Source of the DNA: Nematostella vectensis
Taxonomy: Eukaryota; Cnidaria; Anthozoa; Actiniaria; Edwardsiidae
Direction: 5' to 3'
NCBI RefSeq assembly: GCF_932526225.1
Contig: NC_064039.1
Location: 2,628,001-2,692,000 of the forward strand
DNA: 64,000 nt
Below are positions 46,623 through 58,630 of this stretch, in pieces. The position numbers and the translations under genes were made by a program. Within the stretch, counting starts at the first letter, position 1. Each line of letters opens with the position of its first letter. The notes beneath the pieces were generated by a model. The model was not told the DNA's origin and made no database searches. It saw only the letters and a program-made list of their open reading frames with translations.

Positions 46623-49600
46623 TTGTTCGAGATATTGGCTGTTTAACTTTAAGGTTTAGTCATTCAACGCTAGAAATGATATGAAGAAATTATTATACTT
46701 CATCGCTCGCTCGGTCGAAGCGATCAATTCTGTGACTGTGTTAACAATATTAATTTCTACTGTATTACGATTATTCGTTATCTACTTCCGACTACCACGG
46801 TTTTCCGTTATCCCCGATTGCGAAGTTTGAAGTGGTACCGAATCTTTTCCTATCCAGTAGCATCAAAGTCAAGTAATTTTAAGTAGTGTTTATAATCTGG
46901 AGACGGCATGCACCCATAACCATTATTTTACAGCATCCCAAGCCTCGCAGAATTTTGTTTGGCAATTCTCTCAGTAATTAAATATTCTGTTTACCTTTCC
47001 TAAACGATTTCAATAAGTGGTTAATTTGTATGTTTATACAAAATTCTCAAGTTTTCTAGAGAATTTTTTCTTACTTGTATGCCTTTTAGGAAAAGTAAGT
47101 ACACCTAGTCGTATCACAAAACAGATCAGTAATTTATCGAGAAAAAAAGTTGATTTAAAATGCACGACGCTAGTCCAATGAAAGGAAAAGCGGCAAGTTC
47201 AGAAGAACTCGAGACGATTTATTGTTCTCCTAACTCATAAAATGCAGTAATTAAAGTTTAGTACTATGTGCCTTCCTACGCGCTCTGCACCCTGCCCGTG
47301 GCCGCGTTTTTCCCCGTTTCATTATATCTCGTGTCACTTTTATTTGTCACGTTTGTATTGCTTCACCAATACTGCAGAAACTAATTCAAGCAAAGACGGC
47401 TGGTGTTATAGAATTTTAAGCCCTCCTGCTAAAACAAAAATGTTTATGTAATAAAAGCCTTTGAAACTTTCTTTGAATACTAATTTAGAATACGCAATTT
47501 TAGTAATTTAGTCTTTGTTCTTTAGAATCGTAGTTATCAGATAATGATACAGCAAGATGTTTTTCGTTTTATTTTTCGTATATTTGCGCCTTTTACAGAG
47601 TTTGCTTTACGAATTTAATTTTTTCGAATGGAGTAAGAATTTCAATATATTGTGATGAATTGTTTCCCCTGTATTTCCTCATCCCTTTCGCTTGGTCAGC
47701 GATGTAGAGTAATGCTATTGTTATTCATACTCCGCCGCTATGAAATCTGAAATCTCACCAAGTAATGCGAAAGCAGTACTGAACGCCTCTACATAGAGCA
47801 GTCGCGATTTGACTTTGCCGACAAATAAAGCAGCTAACAAAACGCTCGCTGTAGCTTCGTCCCAAATTTGCCACAAAAATATTCCTACATTCTACATACC
47901 CTTATAGCTCATCACGCAAAGGAAAAAAGAAGATACAAAAATCATCTTGAGTAGAGAGAAAGTTAAAGTCGTTAAAAATAAACTTAAATTATGTCAGTTA
48001 GTCTCGAATGGGTCCACCTTGCAGCATCGAAATGAAAGCTGACATAAATAAAAAGCCGTTTGCAGGTGGCGTGTCAGTAATGTGCCTCGGACCTTTACCG
48101 TGCTAACGCCAGATCGCCTTGAATCGTACCTTGAAACATGTCCTTGGTGCCCCCGGTCCCCATATTAAGCCATTTCCAACTTGGCCTCGTCGACGAAGCT
48201 AGCTTACATAGTGTTGTAGGCATGTGTGATGTAGTGCTGCAGGGTTCTCATGAATTATGAACAAGACAGGGACAAATCTTTGTCGTGACATCATTATCAT
48301 ACATTGCGTCCAAGATACAACAACCTGGTCTAGGAATGGCTATATCTGTACCATCCAAACAGTGCTATGTTTAACCATGTTAAGCGGTATAATAACAACG
48401 GGGCGATCTTCCACCAAGGACATCTTCGATTGTACGCATTATACACACTTGTGAAAAACTAACTAACGCGAACACTTCATCTCACACCAGTTTCCACGAC
48501 CCATTAATACTGTGATGTTGAATTAAGAAATGAGTTTGGAAATTGTAATAAAACACTTATGTGCGAATGAAATCCGCCGACGGCACATTGTTACATCTTC
48601 CTGACTTGCGCGAAAAATATACTCAGAACACTTATAAAACCAATCGGAAATGGATGCGATTCCCATGTGTCTGTATGTGAGGATATGTTTACTTCTTTGT
48701 TTACTACTTTTGTTCATAATTTCAAAACACTATCGCTAGACTCATCCCAGTCAAAATAAATTCCCCCTTTAATGCTTAGTGCAAAGGAGATCAGTTCCCT
48801 AATTTTGGTCGATCAGGAAATTCCCATGAAACTAGTGCTAGAAGTGAGTTATTTTTTTCTGTCAATTTTCTATTTTCCTCCTTACTGCATAATTCGTCTT
48901 CATCAAATCCCAATCAGGATTTTTAGATTCTAAATACCTTATGTCAGTGCTATCTGTTTTGATAAATCCCACTAAATCCACTCCATGGTTAACGCACTCA
49001 GCTTGATGGCTGCCTTCCCGACAACATGTTTGTTGGCGAAGTTGTTATTAAATCGAGTGACTGCCTCCCTCATTGTTATCGCTCTTCCTTGACACGCTCA
49101 ATGATGACATGTTTTTATTTTTTGAATGAAAACACTAGATATTGGATATGTCCTAGGAAATTCCATTATTATTGATCTGAGACAGTGTTTTCTGTCCTAC
49201 AGTGTTAAAATTTGTTGTTTAGCACTACAGGTCGAGTGAAGGGTCGATCGATTATAGAACCCATTGTGACGCATTTGAAAGGGAAATGAAAATACTTTGG
49301 AAATCACAAGCGGTCTTTTTTTTTCACTGGAGTGTTTGTTCTCCCTTACCTCAGGCGAATCGTAGATACAGATTTTTATGCGAATTAGTACAATTTGGCT
49401 GTGGTAAGTCACTCTAGCCTGTAGATAGCCAGATAAAAGATGTCTTCTCGAGTCATTTCGCTTGTGGACCTCAGGCAAACGGGAGTCAGTCGCAAACGCT
49501 GCGAGTAATGGATATTATACATAATTATTACCTTTTTGGAGTCCTCTTTGCAACAATTTGTGCATCACTTGCAATTGGAGCTTCCTTTTGCGCGGGTCAG

Positions 49601-51550
49601 TTTATCTCGGCTTTTAATTGTGTTGGCTGTTTTGCTCGTGGAGTGATAATACTTACAGCCTCTCTACCCACTACCTTAGACTATCCAACTAAGATCTCAT
49701 TACCGTCATTAAGCCTTGTATCTATGGTTACAAACCCCTGCTTGCTACGCTCCCTTAACGCGGGAACGTTAGCTCCGACCGCACAAACCAAACATTGGCC
49801 AAATGTAACTCGCTCCTGCAGGTGTTAGCTCTTCGTGCATACATGAACGTCATTATTATTTTATAGTTTATCAATCCATAGCTTTTCAGAGTATTCAATG
49901 CAAGAAGTGATCGTGGCACTAATTTGTAGAGGGTTTGTGGCTATTTGCGCCGACATTAAAAGGTTGTACTCGCCGATTCACCTGTCGGACATCCTTCTCG
50001 AAGTAAACACGCGCCTTATTTGCGCTTGTTATTCGAATCAAAATAAGAAGCCATAATAAGGCATGTTTGTTTAAGTTCTGCTTTACTGACGCATTTAGAC
50101 ACTGAATTAAGAAAAGGGATGTTTTTGTTCGATCCCATTATAGAAAGCCCGCGACTGACTTGCTCTTCCCATAAAATTCCACTCCATGTTCAAGTTGCAT
50201 TTCCACGAGCGCCTAAGTATTAAAATCATGCCAAAAACTTTCTTTTTCATAAGGGATACAGCACAAGTAAAGGAAACCTCGGGATTCTATTGTTAGGTCA
50301 TAGTTTTGGTTTATTGAAAGGATATTTAAAGCTTAGTTAGCCGCGGTATATACGAGGGGATTAGTATCAGGCCTTGCCGTTTCCAGTGCATACCTCGATC
50401 TACATTGCTGCCCTCACAACACACCTCAACATACCTAAAATTATGAAAGCCCGATGAAAGGCTTACCTGTGTTTGTACTCATCCTAGGATCTTCCGTGTC
50501 CTCGGTGCATCAGATAATTATGTCCTCTGTGACTGGTATCACTTCAACTGTACGCTCGGTTCTATTGCGATTTTATCTATTTATTGAGCACGTTCATCAA
50601 TGACGCACGAGAACTCTCCACGACACCCATGACGCGAAATACGGCTAGCTTTGTGATACCGTAATTACCAGGGGAAACTAAAACAAGATTTGCACACTTA
50701 TTTACTAGTCATGTAGTCAAGATCTTGCTAGTCGTGATACCTAAATTATGAGAGAAAACACGATTAGCCTTGCGGGTCAATATCTTCCTTTGTGGCTACA
50801 AAACCTCTTGAAGGTACTTATATTTTCGCGCACGTATATATCGTATATATTTTCGCCCACGTATATGTCGTATATATATAACAATTTTTTTTAATCACTG
50901 GATTGTATTTTTTCGACGTTTCGGCAATGCTACTTTATCATCGTCTTAATGTAAGAATCGTCTTAACCCATTGACTCCTGGGCTATTTTTGAGCTGAATA
51001 TACAAAAAAGAACCGAAAACAGATACCCCCTCTATTTTGAGTTTTATACAGCCCGTCAAAGTCACCACGTCTGTGGTGGTATCTTTCGAAACAAATGAAT
51101 ATTTTTTTTCTTATTTAAAGAATGTATTTTTTTTATTTATTTTCTTCTCCTATGGGTTGCAATGAATGTCTCCATGGTCTTTTTTTCTATTTAATGGATG
51201 TCAGAGGTAATGTTAACACCAATCGGGTAAGAAATAATCTAGAAATAATAAACTAGAAATAATCGCATTATCTACTATGGCGATAGGAAAAGCACAGAAA
51301 TAGGAAAGTCGTCAAAACACGAAGAGAAGCCCGGAAGCTCTTCTAGCCTATACATCACGGGAGTCCTTGAGCTCTTTTGGCCTATACATCACGGGAGTCC
51401 TCGAGCATTTAAGCTAAAACTCGATCTCATTGTTTTACCATTTACCGGAAAATCGCACCCGCTTTCAATTATTTATTAATTTATTCTCGTAAAACTTGAT
51501 CGATGAGGAAAGGATGGAGAAATGTAGGACATGCTCGTTAAAGTTATAGT
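46623..51550. other. Intergenic, no supported gene
   Basis: About 4.9 kb of AT-rich unique sequence. Isolated frames (47266, 48257 and 49508 plus; 48523 and 49197 minus) have no splice, promoter or motif support. A TATA-like GGTATATACG at about 50345 precedes a 49-codon plus-strand frame at 50454 with a signal-peptide-like start (MKGLPVFVLILGSS). That is too weak to call a gene. Confidence 0.4.
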
Positions 51551-51556
51551 TTTATT
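51551..51556 (-). terminator. Poly(A) signal AATAAA for the 178-residue gene
   Basis: AATAAA on the minus strand, about 265 bp past the stop codon at 51822-51824. It is the nearest canonical signal I noticed, so a 3' UTR of about 290 nt is plausible. Confidence 0.4.
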
Positions 51557-51821
51557 CAATAAATAGAATCTCACAAATCTAAAAACAATGGAACCGCATA
51601 ATACAAATTAAGAGCGAGAGCTTCCCTACTTAATCGAACAATATCTTTCCCTAAAAAGAGATCTAGTTAACCGGGCTCCACTGGATCTTACATTGATCAT
51701 TTCACAAATAATGCATCTCCATGATAAAGTCTAAAAAATCAAGAAAAATGATTAATCTTGAATTACCAAAGTATCTTATTTTACTTAATCACTCCTTGAG
51801 TGCAAAACAGTAAATGATAAA

Positions 51822-54800
51822 CTATAAAGGCAGCTGTCTTGCTTGCCTGTGGTAGTCAGCTGCCATTTGATAGGCAAACGAATTCAGCTCTGCTAATCGA
51901 CAGCCAACTCGGTTCAGCGCTGCCTTGGCTGTCAGCTGCTCGCCGGTGCTAGTAGTGTGCACTGTGAGAGTTGGCTTCGGCGGTAGTGACCATGAGTCAT
52001 GAAGTGTTTTCTCCTGAGGAAAAAAGCGAAACCATAGCACACAAGGTTGCTTGTGTATGTGGGTCTAGATGGTGTTGATGTGTATGTGATTGAGCGAGGA
52101 ACGAGCTAGCGATTTGGGTGATGTGAATGTGAATGAGCGAGGGAACCAGCTAAGCGATTTGGGAGATTTAGATCCACGACGCTGGCAAGATGACTTATAG
52201 CCTCCCGTAATTTTGATTGCGCGCACGCATTTCTTGCCGACGTCGCGTCCTGTTCAGGTCGGCATTCATGTTTTTTCACGTCCTCTGCAGAACGCGACTC
52301 CGGTAAAATATGCGTGGAAAATAACCTTCCTGAGTTATGTTGCCAGCGTCGTGGATCTAGGGAATTTCGAGGAAATAGCGAGATATTTTTTGTCCATGAT
52401 AACCAGTTTTCCGTCTTTCCAAATGCGAGCTTATTTGTGTTTTGGGATATCCATGAATACAACGAAGACTGGTCTGGTCGAGTTAACGAGCACGCTTATT
52501 TGGGTATCTTACATAAATTAAGAGTCTTAATTAATTAAGACTGGTCTGGTCGAGTTAACGGGCACGCTTATTTGGGTATCTTACATAAATTAAGAGTCTT
52601 GATTAATTAAGACTGGTCTGGTCGAGTTAACGGGCACGCTTATTTGGGTATCTTACATAAATTAAGAGTCTTGATTAATTAAGACTGGTCTGGTCGAGTT
52701 AACGAGCACGCTTATTTGGGTATCTTACATAAATTAAGAGTCTTAATTAATTCTTGCCTGTAGCATTGCAGTTTGTATGATTTTCATAACTGTCCGCACG
52801 TTGAACAGCACACGCCTCAGACTGACATATTGTGGCGTGATCACAAGTGAATCCCCTGCCATCTCTTCACTGAAGCTTGACAACACCGCCTTGTGATACG
52901 CCAGCGCTGCACCTCTCTGTGGAAGACATACAGCACTAATCTTTAACGCCATAACAGCGAAATATAACATTGCCCGATATTCTTCGCTCAGTGATCTTTA
53001 AAGTTTAACCCTGTAATGATGCCACAGCTAAAGAACGAACAAAACTGCCCATATTATCAGCGTGTCCTTATTTTGAAATAGAGTAAAAGGAACCATACTC
53101 TATGACGACGTATTTTTTATTTTCGTACAGCTAGTTTTTTTCCTCCACCTGCACCTGGTCAATTTCATATCATTATTACAAGTCCACCTCAACCTTGATA
53201 GTGCTGCAGTTATGCCGAAGAATTAGTGAATTCTTTTACTGAAATTTGTTTAATTGACGTGGCAAGTACTTGACCCCTCTTGATACAAGACACGTTCTTG
53301 GAATTGGAGGATTTAGTTTGTTGTGCTAGGGTAAGACTAGCCATGCCTACATAGCGAAGGGCGTGCTATTCTGTTTTGATAAAAAGGCTTGTTCTTGGAA
53401 TTTGAGGATTAACTGTTTTTTTTTTTTTTTGATGTTACAATAAAATTGGCAAGCCTATTATCTGAGGCGTGCGGCTCTTTCTTATAACAAGACATGTCTT
53501 GGTATTGGAAGATTTCTTTTGTTGCTACGGTAGGACTGTCCCCCGTTGTTATTGAGCAATGGATGTTCTTGGAATTGGGTGGAGAAGGTCACAAAGACGA
53601 GGTATTGTGCAAATTGCACACAATTTTAGGGCGTACTTGTAGCGACGGTCCTAATTCACGCCTTCGGTGGAATTGGAACGCGTATTGGAACTAACTTAGT
53701 GGTTTTATCATGTATTTTGCAAGCGTGTGGCCAGGATTTGATGATTGAAGAGGGCTGCATGCGCCCACTCCTAGCTACGCGCCTAACTGTTGTTGAAATT
53801 GTGATTTCACATTATGCTTACTTTAAAAACACTCCTATCTACGCGCCTAACTGTTGTTGAAGTTGTGATTCCACATTATGCTTACTTTAAATACACTCCT
53901 ATCTACGCGCCTAACTGTTGTTGAAGTTGTGATTTCACAGTATACCTACCTTTAACACACTCCTAGCTACGCGCCTAACTATGTTGTGATTTCACAGTAT
54001 ACCTACGTTTAACATGGTTGTGTTGGTGACGTTCATTTGTTGTCCCACTTTATCCTTTATCGGCGCATACTCAGCGCAATGAAAGTCGGGGATGCTGTTC
54101 AATTTTCTCTGAAAAAATTGGCACCAGAGGCTTTTAGATTAAATACAAACTATGATAAGTCCAATAAGCTAGATCTTTTGCAAAGAAATTGCACTAAAAG
54201 CTCAGCTCAAGCGTTGGAATGTTGCACTCTTTAATGACGTCTTAGGCGCGCGCTCTCTTTCCTCTTCGCACATTTTGTGATGTCATAATTGTTTTGTTCT
54301 AAGAAAAAAATATAAGTTCTATGCAACCGTTGCAACTTTTTGTGTGCATCGTTTATAATGTCCACGTTATTTTGGCGCTAGCTTTAAAAAGCTGTACTGA
54401 TAATAAGCTACGCAGAACGTACGAAATATGAAAGCGCAATTTCGCGTATATCTCTTTCTGGTAAATACCAGTCATTGGATGCGAATCATAGCTTGTTTTT
54501 ACGCCCGGTTTTACCTACAGGCCTCAGTCGCTGAAACTAGACGAAGCTTGTAATGTTTGGTAAAGCTGCTTATGGCTCTTTTCTAATTTTTTTCTGTATG
54601 TGTTTTTTTTTCAGGGTGATGTTCGCACTCACCAACTGACTGTGCGCCCGGAGGGTTGTGACTGTCAGCGAGCGGGACATCCCGTACAGTCCCGTAATGG
54701 TTGACTTGCGCTGGCGTTGTTGGAGCTTGGGTGTGAGTTTGCACGGCTCTCCCAGTCCCCCCAATAACTCGACCACCAGGAACACAATTATCAGCCCTAA

Positions 54801-55462
54801 ACGATAGCACAAGCAAATAGCTATGACACGTTATTATGCATTTAGGATTTTCAGCTGCAAATTCACAACTACAGATCGGCCCTGAATGAAAACACAAACA
54901 AAGAGCAAAAATAATATGTTTGCCAGCGAACTATGATGTTCAGAGCAGCAAGTAACAATTATCAGCCCTGATGAAAACACAGACAAAGAGCAAAAATAAT
55001 ATGTTTGCCAGCGAACTATGATGTTCAGAGCAGCAAGTAACAATTATCAGCCCTGATGAAAACACAGACAGAGCAAAAATAATATGTTTGCCAGCGAACT
55101 ATGATGTTCAGCAGCAAGTAACAATTATCAGCCCTGATGAAAACACAGACAAAGAGCAAAAATAATATGTTTGCCAGCGAACTATGATGTTCAGCAGCAA
55201 GTAACAATTATCAGCCCTGATGAAAACTCAGGCAAAGGGCAGCAGTGCGTAAGCAAGAATTGAGGACCTTAATCAACAAGGAACACGACTTATAGCCCTG
55301 GGTGAATAAATACGACAGAAGGCAGAGGGTCTTTACGCACACGATAATAGTATAACAGGTTAGTACTGACCTCTCATCTTGATTCTGTATCGTCTGTTTT
55401 CCTCGTACTTTAGCTTCACTATAAGAAATCTCCAACTTACACACATCTCCATGCTCGTCCAT
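51822..55462 (-). CDS. Unrecognised four-exon gene, 178 aa, possible signal anchor
   Basis: Exons 55462-55441, 54796-54633, 52916-52758 and 52013-51822 join in frame from ATG to TAG, 537 nt in all. The first exon encodes MDEHGDV and ends at a consensus GTAAGT donor. The next begins with a hydrophobic stretch, LIIVFLVVELLGGL, that could be a membrane anchor. The rest looks alpha-helical (RGAALAYHKAVLSSFSEEMA, LFNVRTVMKIIQTAMLQ, ELNSFAYQMAADYHRQARQL). I recognise no family and infer no function. The third exon ends with a GC donor, CTACAG then GCAAGA. A promoter-like region with ETS sites precedes the ATG. Alternatively the last three exons belong to the gene at 58631-60597: its exon starting 58807 has a phase-compatible donor at 58645 and would give about 379 residues. 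Confidence 0.6.
52160..52362. mobile_element. Dispersed repeat family R1, copy 3, with 18-bp inverted ends
   Basis: GATCCACGACGCTGGCAA at the left is mirrored by TTGCCAGCGTCGTGGATC at the right. The interior shares TTTCTTGCC, GTCCTGTTCAGG and a GCATTCATG-like block with copy 1 near 3806. This is the best-preserved member and defines the ends of the family. It lies in the last intron of the 178-residue gene. Confidence 0.65.
52467..52754. repeat. 72-bp tandem repeat, four copies, with a palindrome in each
   Basis: GACTGGTCTGGTCGAGTTAA starts at 52467, 52539, 52611 and 52683. Units are almost identical. Each ends with AGTCTTAATTAATTAAGACT, a perfect 20-base palindrome (one base differs in two copies). 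The array directly abuts the GC splice donor at 52757-52756 on the minus strand. Confidence 0.92.
53764..54015. repeat. 64-bp tandem repeat, four copies
   Basis: Units begin with ACTCCTAGCTACGCGCCTAA or a one-base variant at about 53767, 53830, 53894 and 53958. Each contains TTGTGATTTCACA. The array is intronic to the 178-residue gene. Looser repeats of GTTCTTGGAATTGGAGGATT lie just upstream (53285-53560). Confidence 0.75.
54783..55220. repeat. 81-85-bp tandem repeat that duplicates a 3' splice site
   Basis: ACAATTATCAGCCCT occurs at 54783, 54955, 55040, 55121 and 55204. The first copy spans the acceptor and first bases of the exon 54796-54633 on the minus strand. The other copies carry the same exon-start sequence behind TTTCATCAG, so each offers a similar 3' splice site. 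Between copies lie TAATATGTTTGCCAGCGAAC and GATGTTCAG blocks. Confidence 0.8.
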
Positions 55463-55665
55463 CTCTTTTTTAAAGACACCTTAAGGTTCCTGTTTGGTGT
55501 GTTCAGTTTCTAATAAAAGACCAAAGAGTTGCGCCATTTCGCCCTGTTTTGCGATTTTGCCATCGCGCGCGACTTCTCGTACACTACCGATTCAAGTCTA
55601 GTTTCGCATCGAGGGAAAACGATACAGCTTCCGGGGGCTAACTACTTCCGGTGCAACAGGTGACT
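55463..55665 (-). promoter_or_regulatory. Candidate promoter with ETS sites upstream of the 178-residue gene
   Basis: CpG-richer than its surroundings (CATCGCGCGCGACTTCTCG). It holds an ETS/GABP core, ACTTCCGG, at 55644-55651 and a second TTCCGG at about 55629. There is no TATA box. Such a region directly upstream of the minus-strand ATG at 55462 supports a separate gene start there. Confidence 0.45.
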
Positions 55666-57131
55666 TGTCACGCAAATCCTCAAGACATGCACACCTTTTC
55701 ATGGCTTTCCTTTTTTAATACAATGTTATCGATAATGTTATAATACCTTATGTTCAAACAAAAGATAATATTTTCGGTTCTTTTTACATGATTTAAAATT
55801 GTTGCCAATCAGATTGTTTTGGTTTTCGTTTCCCTCTTTTAAATCGATTGATGGCAGTTAGTCATCTCCCTGCGGGATGATTATTTATTGTTCCTGTTGG
55901 TTGCACATGGGAATGGCTTGACAAGTACCAAGCTAGAACGAGGCCTTGATATCAACTTCTGATTGGAAGATCGACTTTTTGTTTTAAGCATTCGATATTC
56001 GTAGAAATATTTGGAAAATCCTGCGCTTTCTTCCTGTTTTGGCCAATATCATGTCTTGGGGTGTAAACCAAGGAAGCAAAGTAACTACTAGCTTGCTAAA
56101 TTATACAAAGTAACAACTAGCTTGCTCTTTTGATAATTTACGTGCTTTGCGACATACTCTTTTCAAATTTGACATGTTTCGCCTGGTTATTGGTATTTCT
56201 ATTCAAATCCCTGTTTTTGGTATCCTTATTCTTGCGGTCAGCAGGTATTTTTTTCCTCTCTACTTTGGCTCATGTTGGTGTAATAGAAGAGGTTTCCCTT
56301 AGTAATAATGTATTTTACGCCAAAACCACGACAAAAAGACTTCCGTAGCTGTTTGTTAACGTTGCGTCATCTAAACTCTTTAGTTGCCTGTTGATTGGCT
56401 ATGAAAACTGATGCATCTTCCACCGCTATTTTCTATTTCTTTGAGCCTGTAATGTCTCCCATCACATTTGTTTACAAAAGAATGCTTTGATATCTTAATT
56501 TTTTTTTGTACCATTCCCTGTGCACTTCGAAAGTAGTATTTTTTTAAGAAAAGTTTTTTTTTCATGACGTGTCAGTAATTTTAATCTTGTCTGGATTTAT
56601 TATCGTACTGTATTACTTGTGTTTAATCGATGTATAAGGCAGTAATATAAAAGAATGAATAGTTTCAAGAGATATTTCCAGATTTCAGCAGTAAAAGAAA
56701 CAACTTCTTTGCTTTGCTTTTACTTTGAATAAGAGCTACCTTGTTCCTAAGTAATGTACCAAGGTTTTTTATTCTTTCATTCATTACTTTGATCCAAGAA
56801 CACTTTAACTTGATTTGTGTTGTTGTTGCATGACTTGTCTGAATAATGGATTCAGCTAGAAAGCTGTGCGTATGCTGTTGGTTTTCAAATAGGAATTGAC
56901 TTTTCAGTGTTATTAATTTGCAAACCCTCCGGCCCATTAATGTCCCTACCATTTCCCCTTATTGCTTTGGTGTTTTGTTTTTCTGCTTTACGAACACGGC
57001 TATTTGGGCCTTTTGTATGTACCCCTTATTGTTTTATGTACGTTTGATGTTGTGTTTGTTAGTTTTGCGAGAATCCAGCTCGAGCAAAAAAAAAAAAAAA
57101 CGTAGCATAACATAAACTGCCATGTTTTGGA
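55666..57131. other. Intergenic or intronic, nothing recognised
   Basis: AT-rich unique sequence. Short frames at 56130 (plus) and 56665 (minus) lack any support. An A run of about 14 lies at 57087. Confidence 0.4.
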
Positions 57132-57134
57132 TAA

Positions 57135-57808
57135 AGGCCCGTCTACACGAGCAAATTTTATGTGGCAAATGTGTATGTGGCAATTTTTATTTGCTCGTGT
57201 AGATGATCAAATTTGGTAAATTTTTATGTGGCAAATGCATTTGTCGTAAAGCCAACACGTTTACTTTTATTTGGCAAATAAAAATTGTCAAATATCGAAT
57301 TTTGGCCGTGTGGACGAGACGCCACATAAAATGTGGCAAATATTTTGAATTCAGTAGAGCACAGTCTCCACCATTTGCGCACTCAACATGGCGGCCTCCA
57401 CGAAAGGATGGACAGATAAACTTGTTTCCTTATTGTTAGAGAAATTGCGAGTTAGAGAAAGTTTGTGGAATAGCCACATTGATAGCTATAAAAACAAGCT
57501 AGTCCCTGTGCTTCTCTTCGACTTTAACTTTTCCAAGCCTTCACCCAACATTTTCTCGTTTTTTTTTTCTATTTTATATATCATCAACAGCGGCTATTGC
57601 TGCAGCAGCATTTCTTCTCCTCATTCGTCGTGTTCGTGTCATGGGCGCCATCTTTATTTGTACCCTATCCTTTATTTTGTATGCATCTCCGCTGTACAAA
57701 ATCATTACTGACGCAAATGGACAACAAATATTTGTTGATCATCTATACAAGCAAATATAAATTGCCACATACATTTGCCACATAAAATTTGCTCGTGTAG
57801 ACGCACCT
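57135..57808. mobile_element. Non-autonomous PIF/Harbinger-type element with a transposon-protein remnant
   Basis: AGGCCCGTCTACACGAGCAA at the left and, on the complement, AGGTGCGTCTACACGAGCAA at the right start TIRs that pair over about 75 bp. TAA flanks both ends (57132-57134 and 57809-57811), the 3-bp TWA target duplication typical of PIF/Harbinger. Inside, an ATG at 57388 opens MAASTKGWTDKLVSLLLEKL and continues RVRESLWNSHIDSYKNK. This resembles the start of a Myb/MADF-like domain of the element's second protein, and the frame then degenerates. No transposase is present, so it depends on factors supplied elsewhere. Confidence 0.75.
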
Positions 57809-57811
57809 TAA

Positions 57812-58630
57812 GAATACAGTACTTATATGGCAACGTATCTTCACTTTGAAGTGAACAAGTTGTGGCGCTTATTCTAGATAAACCTAAAAATCAAAATAAC
57901 CACAAGCTTTTTATCTCGTCTAGTTTTATCTGTTGTTTCCATTTACTTTTTAAAGGTGTTTTTTTATTTTGTGTGTGTGTTTGTTTTAGTTTATATGGGG
58001 TTACCATAGTTTGCTGTGTTTCTCCTGTCTGGCGTTGCCATTTTTTTTATTTCTTTACTACCCCTCTTATCCCCTTGGTTTTCCCTTCCGCTAGACACTC
58101 CACAAGACCGTCAGGCTCTTATGGCTAAGCGCAATAAGACCATACTGAGAGTGGTATACAATAACATGTCTCAATGATAAACTCAAAGGGCATTACAGAA
58201 TTTGTTAGTTTTAACTGCATTTTATTGGCATGCTCACTAATGCTCTACAATAGTTGAAAACGTCTGAGACGAGGCTTTATCTTAAATAGAATATGCTTTG
58301 GATTTTACTAACTTGAATAATATCTTTAATGTTTCTAACTGATGGCATCTTCACGCCATCTAATCAACATATATATTTTTGTACTAAAATGTACATACTT
58401 TATAATTTACTTATCGTAAATACAATAGCCCATGCTTACTGCATGCATTTGGTCTTTCATCCGCTGGGAGATGAATAATTTGAAAATATAATGCCCGTGA
58501 ATAGGGCTTTTTAATAAATAATTTAAATAAACCCAGTAAAAAAGTTTGAATAGATTTTAGATCTCGTGCTCTCATTCTGTGTACTCTATGCGGTAATTGT
58601 AATGTGCCTCTCGCTCTATTCATCAGTAGT
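57812..58630. other. Probable 3' flank of the gene at 58631, nothing else recognised
   Basis: ATTAAA on the minus strand at 58510-58515 lies about 115 bp past the candidate stop at 58631-58633 and could serve as its poly(A) signal. No exon is seen. Confidence 0.35.

Noticed and set aside
49508-49828. 106-codon plus-strand frame with hydrophobic start
   Set aside because: Hydrophobic start only. The remainder has no family resemblance, and no promoter or poly(A) signal is evident.
50454-50603. 49-codon frame with a signal-peptide-like start downstream of a TATA-like box
   Set aside because: Possible small secreted peptide, but no cleavage-site pattern, no conserved residues and no splice support. 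Too weak to call.
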